The notes under the pieces: model-generated | The model's input: only the letters and a program-made list of their open reading frames with translations | Database searches by the model: none | What the model was told of the DNA's origin: nothing | Shown: piece by piece, positions 5,484 through 13,355 of the stretch | Numbering within the stretch: the first letter of the stretch is position 1 | How the letters are laid out: every line of letters begins with the position of its first letter | DNA from: Dehalococcoidia bacterium | GTDB taxonomy: Bacteria > Chloroflexota > Dehalococcoidia > UBA3495 | Direction of reading: 5' to 3' | DNA: 14,726 nt | NCBI GenBank assembly: GCA_028822675.1 | Contig: JAPKDE010000045.1 | Coordinates: 1-14,726 of the forward strand | Made by a program: the position numbers and the translations under genes

Positions 5484-6845
5484 TTGGCAATTCCCATAGT
5501 CGCAATAATCGGCCGGCCCAACGTCGGAAAATCCTCGCTCTTCAATAGAATAATCGGCCGCAGACAGGCCATCGTCAGCGATGTCGCAGGCACCACCCGC
5601 GACCGCCTGATGGCCGACGCCTGGTGGGATGAATTTCATTTCATACTGCTGGACACCGGAGGTCTGGAGTCTGACCCGGAAGGCATCATCAGGAAATTGG
5701 TCCAAGAACAGGCTGAAATGGCGATCCAAGATGCCGATGTCATAATTTTCATGACCGATGTTGTGGACGGGTTGACCCACTCCGATCGGACCGCCGCCGA
5801 ACTGTTGCGTTTTACCAAGAAGCCGGTGGTGCTTGCCGTAAATAAAGTGGACAACGACCTCAGGGAATACGGCGCACCTGAGTTCTATGAATTAGGCATG
5901 GGCGACCCTGAACCCATCAGCGCGTTCCATAACTACGGGATCCAACGGCTGATGGATCGGGTCACCCAACACATTGAAGCCGATCCGGACGGTGCTGAAG
6001 AAGATCTCACCCCGCTGGACGAAAACGCGCCGGTCTACGAACAGGGCGCGATGAACCTAGCAATCGTTGGTCGCACCAACGTGGGCAAATCAAGCCTGCT
6101 GAACGCGATTCTAGGGGAAGAACGGTCCATTGTCAGTGACGTGGCCGGCACAACCAGAGACGCCCTGGACACGGCAATCACTTATAACGGCCGCGATGTG
6201 GTAGTCATTGACACTGCCGGTATTCGCCGTCCCGGCCAGGTGGCCAAAGGCATTGAGAAATACAGCGTAATTCGAGCCGTAGGTGCAGTGAACCGCAGCG
6301 ATATCACAATCCTGGTGACTGACGCTTCAGAACTGGCCACGGGACAGGACGCCCATATTGCCGGCCTTGCGTGGGAGATCTGCAAGGGCCTAATTGTGGT
6401 CATAAACAAATGGGACCTATTCGCCGATGAAGGCGTTGCTGCCCGCCACCAGGCCGCAAGAACGATACGCGAAAGGCTCCATTTCATGCCCTACGTTCCC
6501 ATCGTCTTCACTTCTGCGTTGAATGGCGAGGGCATCAAGACCCTAATGGACACCGCCCAGGAACTTTTTGCGGAGCGAATGCGCCTCATACGGTCTCGAG
6601 ACCTACAGTTCATGCTGGCCGACGCCATGGCCGACCATATGCCGCCGGTGGTCAGAAAGGCCCGGGGACAGCGCGTCCAGATCAACCGTATTCAGCAGGT
6701 TGGGATAAATCCGCCAACCTTTCTTTTCACGGTTAATAACCCCCAACTGATACACTTCACCTACCAGCGGTATCTCGAAAATAAGATTCGAGATACCTTC
6801 GGCTTTGACCGTACTCACCTTAGATTGTTGTTCCGAGTCCGGTAA
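5484..6845 (+). CDS. der: Ribosome-assembly GTPase Der (EngA)
   Basis: A 453-residue protein with two tandem GTPase domains and a C-terminal KH-like domain, the unique architecture of Der/EngA, which is needed for maturation of the 50S ribosomal subunit. Domain 1 has GRPNVGKS (10-17), DTGG (57-60) and NKVD (120-123). Domain 2 has GRTNVGKS (186-193), DTAG (233-236) and NKWD (298-301). The C-terminal domain ends with the typical FGFDRTHLRLLFRVR. The start is TTG at 5484: an in-frame TGA lies at 5463-5465 and no ATG or GTG falls between it and the first P-loop. There is no obvious ribosome binding site. It follows argF by 69 bases and precedes plsY by 93. The Pro to Thr change in the second P-loop is minor. 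Confidence 0.96.
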   Translation: MAIPIVAIIGRPNVGKSSLFNRIIGRRQAIVSDVAGTTRDRLMADAWWDEFHFILLDTGGLESDPEGIIRKLVQEQAEMAIQDADVIIFMTDVVDGLTHSDRTAAELLRFTKKPVVLAVNKVDNDLREYGAPEFYELGMGDPEPISAFHNYGIQRLMDRVTQHIEADPDGAEEDLTPLDENAPVYEQGAMNLAIVGRTNVGKSSLLNAILGEERSIVSDVAGTTRDALDTAITYNGRDVVVIDTAGIRRPGQVAKGIEKYSVIRAVGAVNRSDITILVTDASELATGQDAHIAGLAWEICKGLIVVINKWDLFADEGVAARHQAARTIRERLHFMPYVPIVFTSALNGEGIKTLMDTAQELFAERMRLIRSRDLQFMLADAMADHMPPVVRKARGQRVQINRIQQVGINPPTFLFTVNNPQLIHFTYQRYLENKIRDTFGFDRTHLRLLFRVR

Positions 6846-6938
6846 CCTTTAAAAAGCCTTTACCGATTAACAAAATTGGCGGGTGCGTTTCCAGTGCTCT
6901 GGTTCCGGCTGCCCTAGTTCCCATACGCCTCTATTTCA

Positions 6939-7658
6939 ATGAACAGACCTCCCACATCAATCATCATCCAGGCCGTAGCCATTCCGTTCATCATTGCGGG
7001 CGTGATTGTCGTTCTGTTGACCATGGAAGACCAACCTGAGTCAGCCCAATACAGCGTGGTGTTGCCCTTGGCATATCTGCTGGGTTCCATCTCCTGGGGT
7101 TACCTGCTGTTGCAACTGAAAATGGGTGTGGACGTTCGCGAATACGGCAGCGGACGCACTGGCATGTCCAACGTTTTACGCACCGGTGGGGTTAAATCAG
7201 CGGCAGTGGTTCTAGCCCTGGACATTGCAAAGGGCGTTGTTGCCGTGCTCATTGCCCGGACCGTCACCGGCACTAGCGCTGCTGAGGTTGCTGCTGCTTT
7301 AATAGTGCTGTGCGGTCACAACTGGCCTGTGTTCCTGCAGTTCAAGGGCGGTAGAGGCATCCTAACGGCGTTGGGCGGACTGGTCATCATGGTTCCAATT
7401 GCTGCGGTCATCGCCACGGTCGCATTCATCGCCATCACCGGGTTGAGCCGGTATATCTCCTTGGGATCGGTGTTAGGCGTGATCATTGGGGCGATTGCCA
7501 TTCTGGGCTTGGCGCTGGCAGACGTGCAGTCCAATACCTACATGGTCTACGGGTTCATCGCAGCCACAATGATCGTCTGGCAGCACCGGGATAACATCCA
7601 ACGCATCCGTGACGGCAGCGAACGCCGCCTGGGACAGGCTGCCACCAAAGTCGATTAA
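6939..7658 (+). CDS. plsY: Glycerol-3-phosphate acyltransferase PlsY
   Basis: A membrane enzyme that transfers an acyl group from acyl-phosphate to glycerol-3-phosphate, the first acylation in bacterial phospholipid synthesis. The three family motifs are present: YLLGSISWGYLL with GSGRTGMSNVLR (70-81), GHNWPVFLQFKGGRG (126-140), and HRDNIQRIRDGSERR near the C-terminus. About six hydrophobic segments are visible. At 239 residues it is longer than the usual 200 or so because of an extra N-terminal hydrophobic segment (about 8-28). An internal ATG at 7023 (Met29) would give a standard 211-residue protein, and neither start has a clear ribosome binding site. It lies between der and gpsA; GpsA makes its glycerol-3-phosphate substrate. 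Confidence 0.93.
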   Translation: MNRPPTSIIIQAVAIPFIIAGVIVVLLTMEDQPESAQYSVVLPLAYLLGSISWGYLLLQLKMGVDVREYGSGRTGMSNVLRTGGVKSAAVVLALDIAKGVVAVLIARTVTGTSAAEVAAALIVLCGHNWPVFLQFKGGRGILTALGGLVIMVPIAAVIATVAFIAITGLSRYISLGSVLGVIIGAIAILGLALADVQSNTYMVYGFIAATMIVWQHRDNIQRIRDGSERRLGQAATKVD

Positions 7659-7784
7659 TTAGGCAATTAATTGGTTCACTGACTCTCGGGCTTCGCCGCC
7701 AATCCCCCTATTTCCGGGCCAATCCTCTTACTCTCTGCTTCCACTAGCCTGGACTCATCCATTTTTTCTCAATAAACTAACTGT

Positions 7785-7803
7785 GTCAGGCCAATAACCT
7801 GAC
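7785..7803. repeat. Small hairpin upstream of gpsA
   Basis: GTCAGG (7785-7790) and CCTGAC (7798-7803) form a perfect 6-bp stem with a 7-base loop, 28 bases before the gpsA start codon. It is not followed by a T run, so it is not a terminator. It could be a small operator or leader structure, or chance. The remaining plsY-gpsA spacer (7659-7831) shows nothing else I can support. Confidence 0.25.
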
Positions 7804-7831
7804 TTCAACCTTCTGCGGCGGTTTTGTTAAG

Positions 7832-8836
7832 TTGAGTGAACGAGCGGCCATCATTGGAGCAACCACTTGGGGGACGACCCTGGGCATACTATTGGCCCAG
7901 AACAACATCCCGGTCACCATGCTGGCCCGGACCGAAGCGGAAGCCCAAACCCTCTCGACCGAACGCCGCAACACCAGATTCCTGCCCGATGCCCCGTTTC
8001 CAGACTGCTTTTCAGTAACCAACCAGCCTGCCACCGCCCTGGGTCAGAGTGATTTGGTGGTGCTGGCGGTGCCGTCTGACCGGCTCAGGGAGAACGTCCG
8101 GCAGATTAAGCCGTATCTAAAGTCTGGGGCCATCATCCTGAGCGCCACCAAAGGCCTGGAGTTGCCCACGGCGCGTCGGATGAGCCAGGTGTTGGAAGAT
8201 GAGTTGCCGGCCAGCCTCGGCGCGGCCATCTGTGTTCTCTCCGGGCCAAACTTGGCTAAAGAGATCGTGTCAGGGAAACCAGCCTCCACCGTAATCGCCG
8301 GTGCTAACCCAGAGGCGGCCCGAAAAGCTCAGACCATGATCATGTCCACTAATTTCCGGGTCTACACCAGCTCTGATGTGTTGGGCGTTGAACTATCCGG
8401 CGCCCTAAAGAATATAGTCGCCCTGGGCGCGGGCATCGGTGACGGTATGGACGCCGGTGAAAACGCCAAGGCAGCTTTCATCACCCGTGGTCTCGCAGAG
8501 ATGACCCGGTTGGGTATTGCCGCTGGAGCCGACCCCTTGACCTTTGCCGGATTGGCCGGTCTGGGAGATGTGGTTGCCACCTGTTCCAGTCGACTCAGCC
8601 GCAACCGGTACGTGGGAGAGCAGCTCGCCAATGGGCGCTCCTGGGACGAGATCCGGAATTCCATGGACAACGTGGCCGAAGGCGTGAACGCAACCCAGGC
8701 TGCGCTGGTTCTTGCGCAAGAACTGGGAGTGGATATGCCTATCGCCGAGATGGCATCGCGGGTGCTGTTCGACGGCCTATCCCCGCAAAAAGCGATGGCG
8801 GAGCTGATGTCCCGGCCCGCCCGGTCTGAGTGGTAG
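7832..8836 (+). CDS. gpsA: NAD(P)-dependent glycerol-3-phosphate dehydrogenase
   Basis: A 334-residue cytoplasmic enzyme that reduces dihydroxyacetone phosphate to sn-glycerol-3-phosphate for phospholipid synthesis, feeding PlsY encoded just upstream. An N-terminal Rossmann domain is followed by an all-helical catalytic domain. Visible motifs are ATKGLE (105-110), SGPNLAKE (137-144), ELSGALKNIVALGAG with the catalytic Lys193, AGLGD (242-246), CSSRLSRNR (251-259) and VAEGVNAT. The nucleotide-binding motif reads GATTWG (9-14), where most relatives have GAGSWG, so the second glycine is Thr. The start is TTG at 7832, the only standard start codon ahead of the Rossmann motif; no strong ribosome binding site is seen. 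Length is normal. The gene converges with the DUF488 gene, leaving a 49-base spacer without a good terminator. Confidence 0.95.
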   Translation: MSERAAIIGATTWGTTLGILLAQNNIPVTMLARTEAEAQTLSTERRNTRFLPDAPFPDCFSVTNQPATALGQSDLVVLAVPSDRLRENVRQIKPYLKSGAIILSATKGLELPTARRMSQVLEDELPASLGAAICVLSGPNLAKEIVSGKPASTVIAGANPEAARKAQTMIMSTNFRVYTSSDVLGVELSGALKNIVALGAGIGDGMDAGENAKAAFITRGLAEMTRLGIAAGADPLTFAGLAGLGDVVATCSSRLSRNRYVGEQLANGRSWDEIRNSMDNVAEGVNATQAALVLAQELGVDMPIAEMASRVLFDGLSPQKAMAELMSRPARSEW

Positions 8837-8885
8837 AAGCCAGATTATTTGGCCCAAACCTGATTAGTGGGCCTAACTGGGTAAC

Positions 8886-9257
8886 CTAGCGAATTTGACC
8901 CGGCCCCAACTCTGGCATTTTTTCCAACAGCCAGGCCGCTGCAACCCTACGGTGGCAGGGCTCTCCCTCCGGCTCAAAGCACAGCAGTGTGATGTCTTCC
9001 TCCGGCTTGAGTAGGGCCAGCCAGTCCTGGAAGTCGCCTTCCCAATCGTAGTTGGTCTGGAGTTCTATGCAGTACTCCGCTGAAAACTCGGCAAAATCCA
9101 ATGTGCCGTTCCGGTATTGGTCCAGTGTCCGACGTGATGGATAGAAAAATGGCTGGACATCCCAATTTATCGTTTGCCCACGAGGATGCGCCCTGGAAAT
9201 CCGGAAGGCTTTGCCCTGCCAATGCTCCGGATGATAGTAACTAGCGGTGTATAACAT
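8886..9257 (-). CDS. DUF488 family protein
   Basis: A 123-residue soluble protein that matches the short DUF488 type. It starts with LYTASYY, continues with an ISRAHPRG segment and a Trp/Phe-rich middle, and ends with the diagnostic PEEDITLLCFE plus CHRRVAAAWLLEK (Cys93, and Cys101-His102-Arg103). The biochemical function of DUF488 is not established; the conserved Cys and CHR residues suggest metal binding or a redox/nucleic-acid role, but this is inference. It is the last gene of a minus-strand group (ispH, membrane protein, DUF488), 25 bases after the membrane-protein stop. A GGAG lies 15 bases before the ATG, rather far for a ribosome binding site. It converges with gpsA. Confidence 0.85.
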   Translation of the reverse strand: MLYTASYYHPEHWQGKAFRISRAHPRGQTINWDVQPFFYPSRRTLDQYRNGTLDFAEFSAEYCIELQTNYDWEGDFQDWLALLKPEEDITLLCFEPEGEPCHRRVAAAWLLEKMPELGPGQIR

Positions 9258-9282
9258 CAGTTGAACCAGCGTCTCCGCTAGA

Positions 9283-10323
9283 TTAAAGATTCTCGCTTTT
9301 GTCGGAGTTGGTGGGATCTGGAGTGCGCACAGCCTGACGGACTAAGAACAACACCGACCCCAATACAATCACGCTGATGTAGGTAATGGCCCGGTCGATC
9401 AGCACCAAGGCAGCAGCTGCGCTGGCGCTCAAGGTGGAAAGACGCACCACCAGGCCGCCCACGCCTGACTCCACAGCCCCAACGCCGCCGGGAGTTGGCA
9501 CCAGAGTTAACAAGGAATTGGCCAGGGTCAGGAACACCACCAAGGCAAAACTGATGTCGTACCCCAGCGCCTGCACAACCAGAAACATCCTGACGATCTC
9601 CGCTGTCCAGCCCAACAAGCCCCAAAACGTGGCCGTGGGCAGCCGCTGAAAGCTGCCCATCGTACCCTCATGGAACCGCTCGTAGCGAAGGGCCATCCAC
9701 GGCGGCATGCGTCTGAGTAAAAACCCTCTGGCCCAGGTCATACCCACCAGCATGACGGCCAAACCAACCACCAATGACACCGCCAGACCCAGGACAACCC
9801 AAGTCACGCTGTCGCCACTGTCCAGCAGAAAGGGCACGGCGGCCAGTAGCAACAACGCCACCAATACTGTGTCCAGAGACCGCTCCGCCAAAATAGTACC
9901 GATTGTGCGGGAGAATGAACCGTTCTGCTCGTCTCGGTAGAGGTAGGCCCGGTAGGCATCTCCCAGCCGGAGCCAACCAACGGAATTGGCGAACCAACTG
10001 AGCAATACAAGTTGGCTGCAGTAAATCACTCCTGGCACCTGAGCGCCTGGGGCGGCGGTATTCTGTAACAACAGATGCCAGCGGATGCCTCGGAACAAGA
10101 AAGTGGTGTAGTGGACAACGAAGGCCAGAGCCAGGTACCAGGGATTGGCGCCTGTGACCCGGTCCCACATCGCGCTCAGGTCAACATCGAACCTGGTAAC
10201 CATGAAGACCAGAAAGAGGGCTGCCAGGCCCATCGAGACAATGGCCGGCAGTGATAGGACTCGCCGCAAGATAGAAGGTCGTACGGCCTCGGATTCGTCC
10301 TGTGAGTATTCGTCCTCGGGCAT
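9283..10323 (-). CDS. Flippase-like/LPG-synthase transmembrane domain protein (UPF0104 type)
   Basis: A 346-residue integral membrane protein with about eight hydrophobic segments (roughly 24-43, 61-80, 98-117, 150-167, 173-195, 231-252, 256-270 and 300-328). Family signatures are the WLRLGDAYRAYLY segment (117-129), ILAERSLDTVLVALLLL (144-160) and the re-entrant PTPGGVGAVESG (266-277) with Glu275. These place it in the lysylphosphatidylglycerol synthase transmembrane/UPF0104 family (MprF- and AglD-related). Such proteins move or flip lipid-linked molecules, but the catalytic aminoacyl-transfer domain of MprF is absent, so the substrate is unknown. The N-terminus is acidic and the C-terminus short and polar. 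It lies 29 bases after ispH. A link to polyprenyl-phosphate lipids made from IspH products is plausible but only inferred from position. Confidence 0.88.
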   Translation of the reverse strand: MPEDEYSQDESEAVRPSILRRVLSLPAIVSMGLAALFLVFMVTRFDVDLSAMWDRVTGANPWYLALAFVVHYTTFLFRGIRWHLLLQNTAAPGAQVPGVIYCSQLVLLSWFANSVGWLRLGDAYRAYLYRDEQNGSFSRTIGTILAERSLDTVLVALLLLAAVPFLLDSGDSVTWVVLGLAVSLVVGLAVMLVGMTWARGFLLRRMPPWMALRYERFHEGTMGSFQRLPTATFWGLLGWTAEIVRMFLVVQALGYDISFALVVFLTLANSLLTLVPTPGGVGAVESGVGGLVVRLSTLSASAAAALVLIDRAITYISVIVLGSVLFLVRQAVRTPDPTNSDKSENL

Positions 10324-10352
10324 TAGATCAACGGGCTAGACGGCATGCATGG

Positions 10353-11252
10353 CTAGCGAAGCTGCTTGGGCAGGCTGAACGTGATGTCTTCCTCAACGCC
10401 CGATATCATGGTCACCTTGTCTGGTGACAAACTATCGATCACGCTCTCAACCAACACCTCTGGTGTGGAAGCCCCGGAGGTGATACCAACGTTATTCTTG
10501 CCTACTAGCCATTCTGGCTTGATCTCTTCCGGCCCGTTGATTAGATAGGCCGGAACTCCCAGGGACTCGCCCACCTCCCTGAGTCGATTGCAGTTGGAGC
10601 TATTCTGCGCTCCGATCACCAAAACAATGTCTACTAACCCGGCCATCTTATAGACGGCGTCCTGCCGGTTGGTGGTGGCGTAACAGATGTCGTTTCGCAC
10701 CAGGGCGTTGGGGAATTTGGCTTTGATGGCGTCAATGGCCTGGGCGGTATCGCCAACGGAAAGCGTGGTCTGAGTGAGCACCGCCACTTCTTCTTCAGAA
10801 TCCCAACCAGTGAATTCCGTTTCCCCTTTATCATCGACCAGGGTCATCTCCACCTGGCCCATGGTGCCGCGAACTTCCTGATGGCCCTTATGCCCCACCA
10901 GCAAGACTTTCTTGCCCTCGCGGTGGTATTTCTTGGCCTCGTTATGGACTTTGGTGACCAGAGGGCAGACAGCGTCAATCACGGTCAGGTTCAGCGCCTT
11001 GGCCTTAATAAAATCGTCTGGAGGGGAGCCGTGGGCGGAGAATACCACCAGCGAGCCCTCAGGCACTTCTTCGATGTCTTCTACAGTAATTGCGCCACGC
11101 CGCTCCAAGTCACTGACCACGTACGGGTTATGGACGATCTGATGTTTAACGTAAACCGGCGGTCCATACTTCCTCAGGCACATATCTACCACGTCAATGG
11201 CCCGAACCACACCGGCACAAAATCCCCTGGGGGAACTGAGTAAGACCTGCAA
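10353..11252 (-). CDS. ispH: 4-hydroxy-3-methylbut-2-enyl diphosphate reductase
   Basis: A 299-residue iron-sulfur enzyme, the last step of the MEP pathway, which makes IPP and DMAPP. The three cluster cysteines are Cys12 (GFCAG), Cys96 (DAVCPLV) and Cys190 (NDICYATTNRQ). The substrate-binding histidines His41 (HNPYV), His74 (SAHGSPP) and His124 (GHQEVRGTMG) are present, as are Glu126, NSSN and SGASTPE. A longer reading frame starts at ATG 11345, but a perfect AGGAGG (11265-11260) lies 7 bases before a TTG at 11252. That start gives MQVLLSSPRGFCAG, the usual family N-terminus, so the TTG is preferred. The gene heads a minus-strand group with a flippase-like membrane protein and DUF488, and is divergent from the crotonase gene. 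Confidence 0.95.
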   Translation of the reverse strand: MQVLLSSPRGFCAGVVRAIDVVDMCLRKYGPPVYVKHQIVHNPYVVSDLERRGAITVEDIEEVPEGSLVVFSAHGSPPDDFIKAKALNLTVIDAVCPLVTKVHNEAKKYHREGKKVLLVGHKGHQEVRGTMGQVEMTLVDDKGETEFTGWDSEEEVAVLTQTTLSVGDTAQAIDAIKAKFPNALVRNDICYATTNRQDAVYKMAGLVDIVLVIGAQNSSNCNRLREVGESLGVPAYLINGPEEIKPEWLVGKNNVGITSGASTPEVLVESVIDSLSPDKVTMISGVEEDITFSLPKQLR

Positions 11253-11259
11253 GGCCTTG

Positions 11260-11265
11260 CCTCCT
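11260..11265 (-). promoter_or_regulatory. Shine-Dalgarno AGGAGG deciding the ispH start
   Basis: On the minus strand a perfect AGGAGG is followed after 7 bases by TTG (11252-11250). It is the strongest ribosome binding site in the window and sits inside the extended reading frame, showing that translation starts at TTG 11252 rather than at ATG 11345. Confidence 0.8.
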
Positions 11266-11488
11266 ATATTGACCTGGAAGACGGTAAATCGGATTGTAAA
11301 AACCGCCCCAGTTCGTAAGCGCTTATAGTCCCGGTTAGCTGCCATCGAGACTTTTATTAGTGTCCCAACCTAAGCCGTTAGGGGCAACGTTCAGACGCTG
11401 TTAATCATAGCGTATGCGGTTGTTTATTTATACGTGTTTAAGCTCGGGTGAAATTCGCGGAATTACCCCTTTTTTGCGGCAATCACTA

Positions 11489-11497
11489 TGCTATAAT
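11489..11497 (+). promoter_or_regulatory. Extended -10 promoter of the crotonase and prs genes
   Basis: TGC followed by a perfect TATAAT (11492-11497) forms an extended -10 element, which can work without a -35 box; none is evident 17 bases upstream. Transcription would start near 11504, about 28 bases before the ATG at 11532. It rules out the longer frame that begins at GTG 11448, upstream of the promoter. Confidence 0.6.
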
Positions 11498-11531
11498 CGG
11501 CCTTGCTCAAAATCCAAAATTCGGTACAACC

Positions 11532-12350
11532 ATGTCTGATTACAAATACCTCCTACTTGAAAAAGACCCGGTGGAACATATCGCGCGGTTGACCATCAAT
11601 CGCCCTGACCGCCGAAACGCCCTGACCGATGAAGCCACTGAAGAAATGGGCCATGCCCTAGAAGATGTGGCCGATGACGACAACATGCGGGTCCTGATCC
11701 TCACTGGCGCCGGAGGTTCATTCTGCGCTGGCGCTGATTTGAACACCTTGAAAGGTGGCAGCGACCCCGGTGTACTTACCTCTGAGAACAGCGACGACAT
11801 CCGCCGGGGCTTCAGGGGCCCTCACAAAATGATTCTGGCAGTGCAACGGATGGAAAAGCCGGTCATAGCCATGATCGACGGAACCGCCGTGGGGGCAGGG
11901 TTCGACCTAGCCTGCGCCTGCGACATACGCATCGCCACAACCAAGGCCCGCTTCATGGTGGCCTACATCCGCGTGGGTCTCTTCCCAGGCTTTGGCGGCA
12001 CCTGGCTCTACCCCAGAACTCTGGGCAGCATGGGCAAGGCCGCAGAACTGCTGTTCACCGGTGACTTCCTAGAAGCTGACGAGGCCTACCGCCTGGGCTT
12101 CTTGAACCGCTTGGTGGAAGTTGAAGACCTGGAATCAACTACAATGGAAATGGCAAAGAAAATCGCAGCCGGCCCGCCTGTGGCCATGCGCCTTTCCAAG
12201 CTGATGCTCTATAAAGGTCTGGAGTTTGACCTTGAAACGGCCTTGAAGATGGCCGCCGCTGCGGAGACAATCACGCTAACCTCCCGTGACCACGAGGAGG
12301 GCACGCTGGCAATCCGAGAAAAGCGTAAACCAAACTACGAGGGCCGTTAA
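11532..12350 (+). CDS. Crotonase-fold enoyl-CoA hydratase/isomerase family protein
   Basis: A 272-residue acyl-CoA enzyme of the crotonase fold. The oxyanion-hole and CoA-binding segments are clear: FCAGADL (64-70), GTAVGAGFDLACACDIRIA (117-135) and GLFPGFGGTW (149-158). The two glutamates of classical enoyl-CoA hydratase are replaced: the first by Asp125 (GAGFDL) and the second, by alignment of the PGxGG loop, by Tyr145. The Asp used by PaaG-type isomerases (PDxGG) is Gly153 here. The reaction therefore cannot be assigned; isomerase, hydrolase or another crotonase activity are all possible. ATG 11532 is chosen because the promoter lies between it and an upstream in-frame GTG. The stop codon overlaps the prs start by one base (TAATG), so translation is probably coupled with prs, an unusual partner. 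Confidence 0.88.
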   Translation: MSDYKYLLLEKDPVEHIARLTINRPDRRNALTDEATEEMGHALEDVADDDNMRVLILTGAGGSFCAGADLNTLKGGSDPGVLTSENSDDIRRGFRGPHKMILAVQRMEKPVIAMIDGTAVGAGFDLACACDIRIATTKARFMVAYIRVGLFPGFGGTWLYPRTLGSMGKAAELLFTGDFLEADEAYRLGFLNRLVEVEDLESTTMEMAKKIAAGPPVAMRLSKLMLYKGLEFDLETALKMAAAAETITLTSRDHEEGTLAIREKRKPNYEGR

Positions 12351-13309
12351 TGAACCCGATTCTTGACGAGCTAAAGGTATTCACTGGGAATGGCCACCCG
12401 GCTCTGGCCCAGTCAGTCTGCGATTATCTCCAGATTCCCCTGGGGAAAGCTGAGGTTTTTAAGTTCGCCAACGACAACTCGTTCGCCCGGATTCATGAAA
12501 ACATCCGTCAGCGTGACGTCTTCATAGTCCAGCCCACCTGCTTCCCGGTCAACGACAACCTAATGGAATTGTTGATTATGATTGACGCCTGCAAACGGGC
12601 GTCGGCCGGTCGTATCACCGCCGTGGTCCCCTATTACGGCTACGGACGCACCGACAAGAAAGACCAACCGCGTGTTCCCATCACCGCCCGCCTGGTGGCC
12701 GACCTACTAACCGCTGCCGGGGCCGACCGCCTCCTCACTGTGGATCTCCATGCCGGTCAGATTCAGGGTTTCTTCAACATCCCTGTTGACGAACTGACCA
12801 CACTGCCCATCATGGGAGAGTATTTTGAGGCCAAAGAGTTGCAGGACTTGGTCGTGGTAGCCGTTGATATTGGTATCAGCAAAAAAGCCCGTGACATGGC
12901 CGAACGACTGGGTGCCCCCCTTGCCATCATCGAAAAACGCCGTGTCGGCAACGACGACAAGAACGAGACCATGAACGTTATCGGCGATGTGGAAGGCAAG
13001 ATTGCCCTGACCTTTGACGATGAGATCGATACTGGCGGCACCATCATCAATGCCGCAAAAGCGTTGTCTGAGCAGGGCGTCAAAGAAGTCTTCTGTTGCG
13101 TCACCCACCCGGTCCTCTCCAGAGACGCCGCCGAAAGGATGGGCAAAAGCCAGTTCAAAGAGGTTGTCGTGGCCGACACAATTCCCTTGTCATCCGAAAA
13201 GCGTAACGGTAAATTCACCGTGTTGTCGGTTGCTCCCCTACTGGGTGAGGCCATCTACCGGATTCACAAGGGCCTGTCCGTGGGCGACCTGTTCAGCAAA
13301 ACCGTCTAG
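12350..13309 (+). CDS. prs: Ribose-phosphate pyrophosphokinase (PRPP synthetase), divergent
   Basis: A 319-residue enzyme that makes PRPP from ribose-5-phosphate and ATP for nucleotide, histidine and tryptophan synthesis. Family segments are PVNDNLMELLIMIDA (67-81), PYYGYGRTDKKDQPRVPITA (94-113), VDLHAGQIQGFF with His134, IIEKRR (193-198) and the PRPP loop TFDDEIDTGGT (221-231). Length is normal. Several signatures differ from the classical enzyme: the FSDGE motif reads FANDN (39-43), YARQDRK reads YGRTDKK, and the segment usually PDVGGVxRA reads VDIGISKKA (172-180). The catalytic Lys-Arg loop is kept. It may be a lineage variant or a specialised paralogue. The ATG overlaps the crotonase stop by one base and has GAGGG 6 bases upstream. 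Confidence 0.9.
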   Translation: MNPILDELKVFTGNGHPALAQSVCDYLQIPLGKAEVFKFANDNSFARIHENIRQRDVFIVQPTCFPVNDNLMELLIMIDACKRASAGRITAVVPYYGYGRTDKKDQPRVPITARLVADLLTAAGADRLLTVDLHAGQIQGFFNIPVDELTTLPIMGEYFEAKELQDLVVVAVDIGISKKARDMAERLGAPLAIIEKRRVGNDDKNETMNVIGDVEGKIALTFDDEIDTGGTIINAAKALSEQGVKEVFCCVTHPVLSRDAAERMGKSQFKEVVVADTIPLSSEKRNGKFTVLSVAPLLGEAIYRIHKGLSVGDLFSKTV

Positions 13310-13355
13310 CTTTTTACTCCACGGGTCCACCGACCAAATGCCTTTTTCTCACGAA

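Noticed and set aside
8851..8873. Inverted repeat GGCCCA/TGGGCC between gpsA and the DUF488 gene, considered as a terminator
   Set aside because: Only a 6-bp stem with an 11-base loop and no T run on either strand; too weak to call.
9668..10168. 166-residue minus-strand open frame in another phase of the membrane-protein gene
   Set aside because: It overlaps a protein with clear membrane segments and family motifs, and the alternative translation is Arg/Pro/Gly-rich shadow sequence.
10353..11252. Possible defence island or mobile element spanning the window
   Set aside because: Apart from the TIR-like gene, neighbours are housekeeping genes. There is no integrase, transposase, attachment repeat or clear base-composition break.
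11448..11531. N-terminal extension of the crotonase to GTG 11448
   Set aside because: The extended -10 promoter (11489-11497) lies within it, and the family N-terminus begins at ATG 11532.
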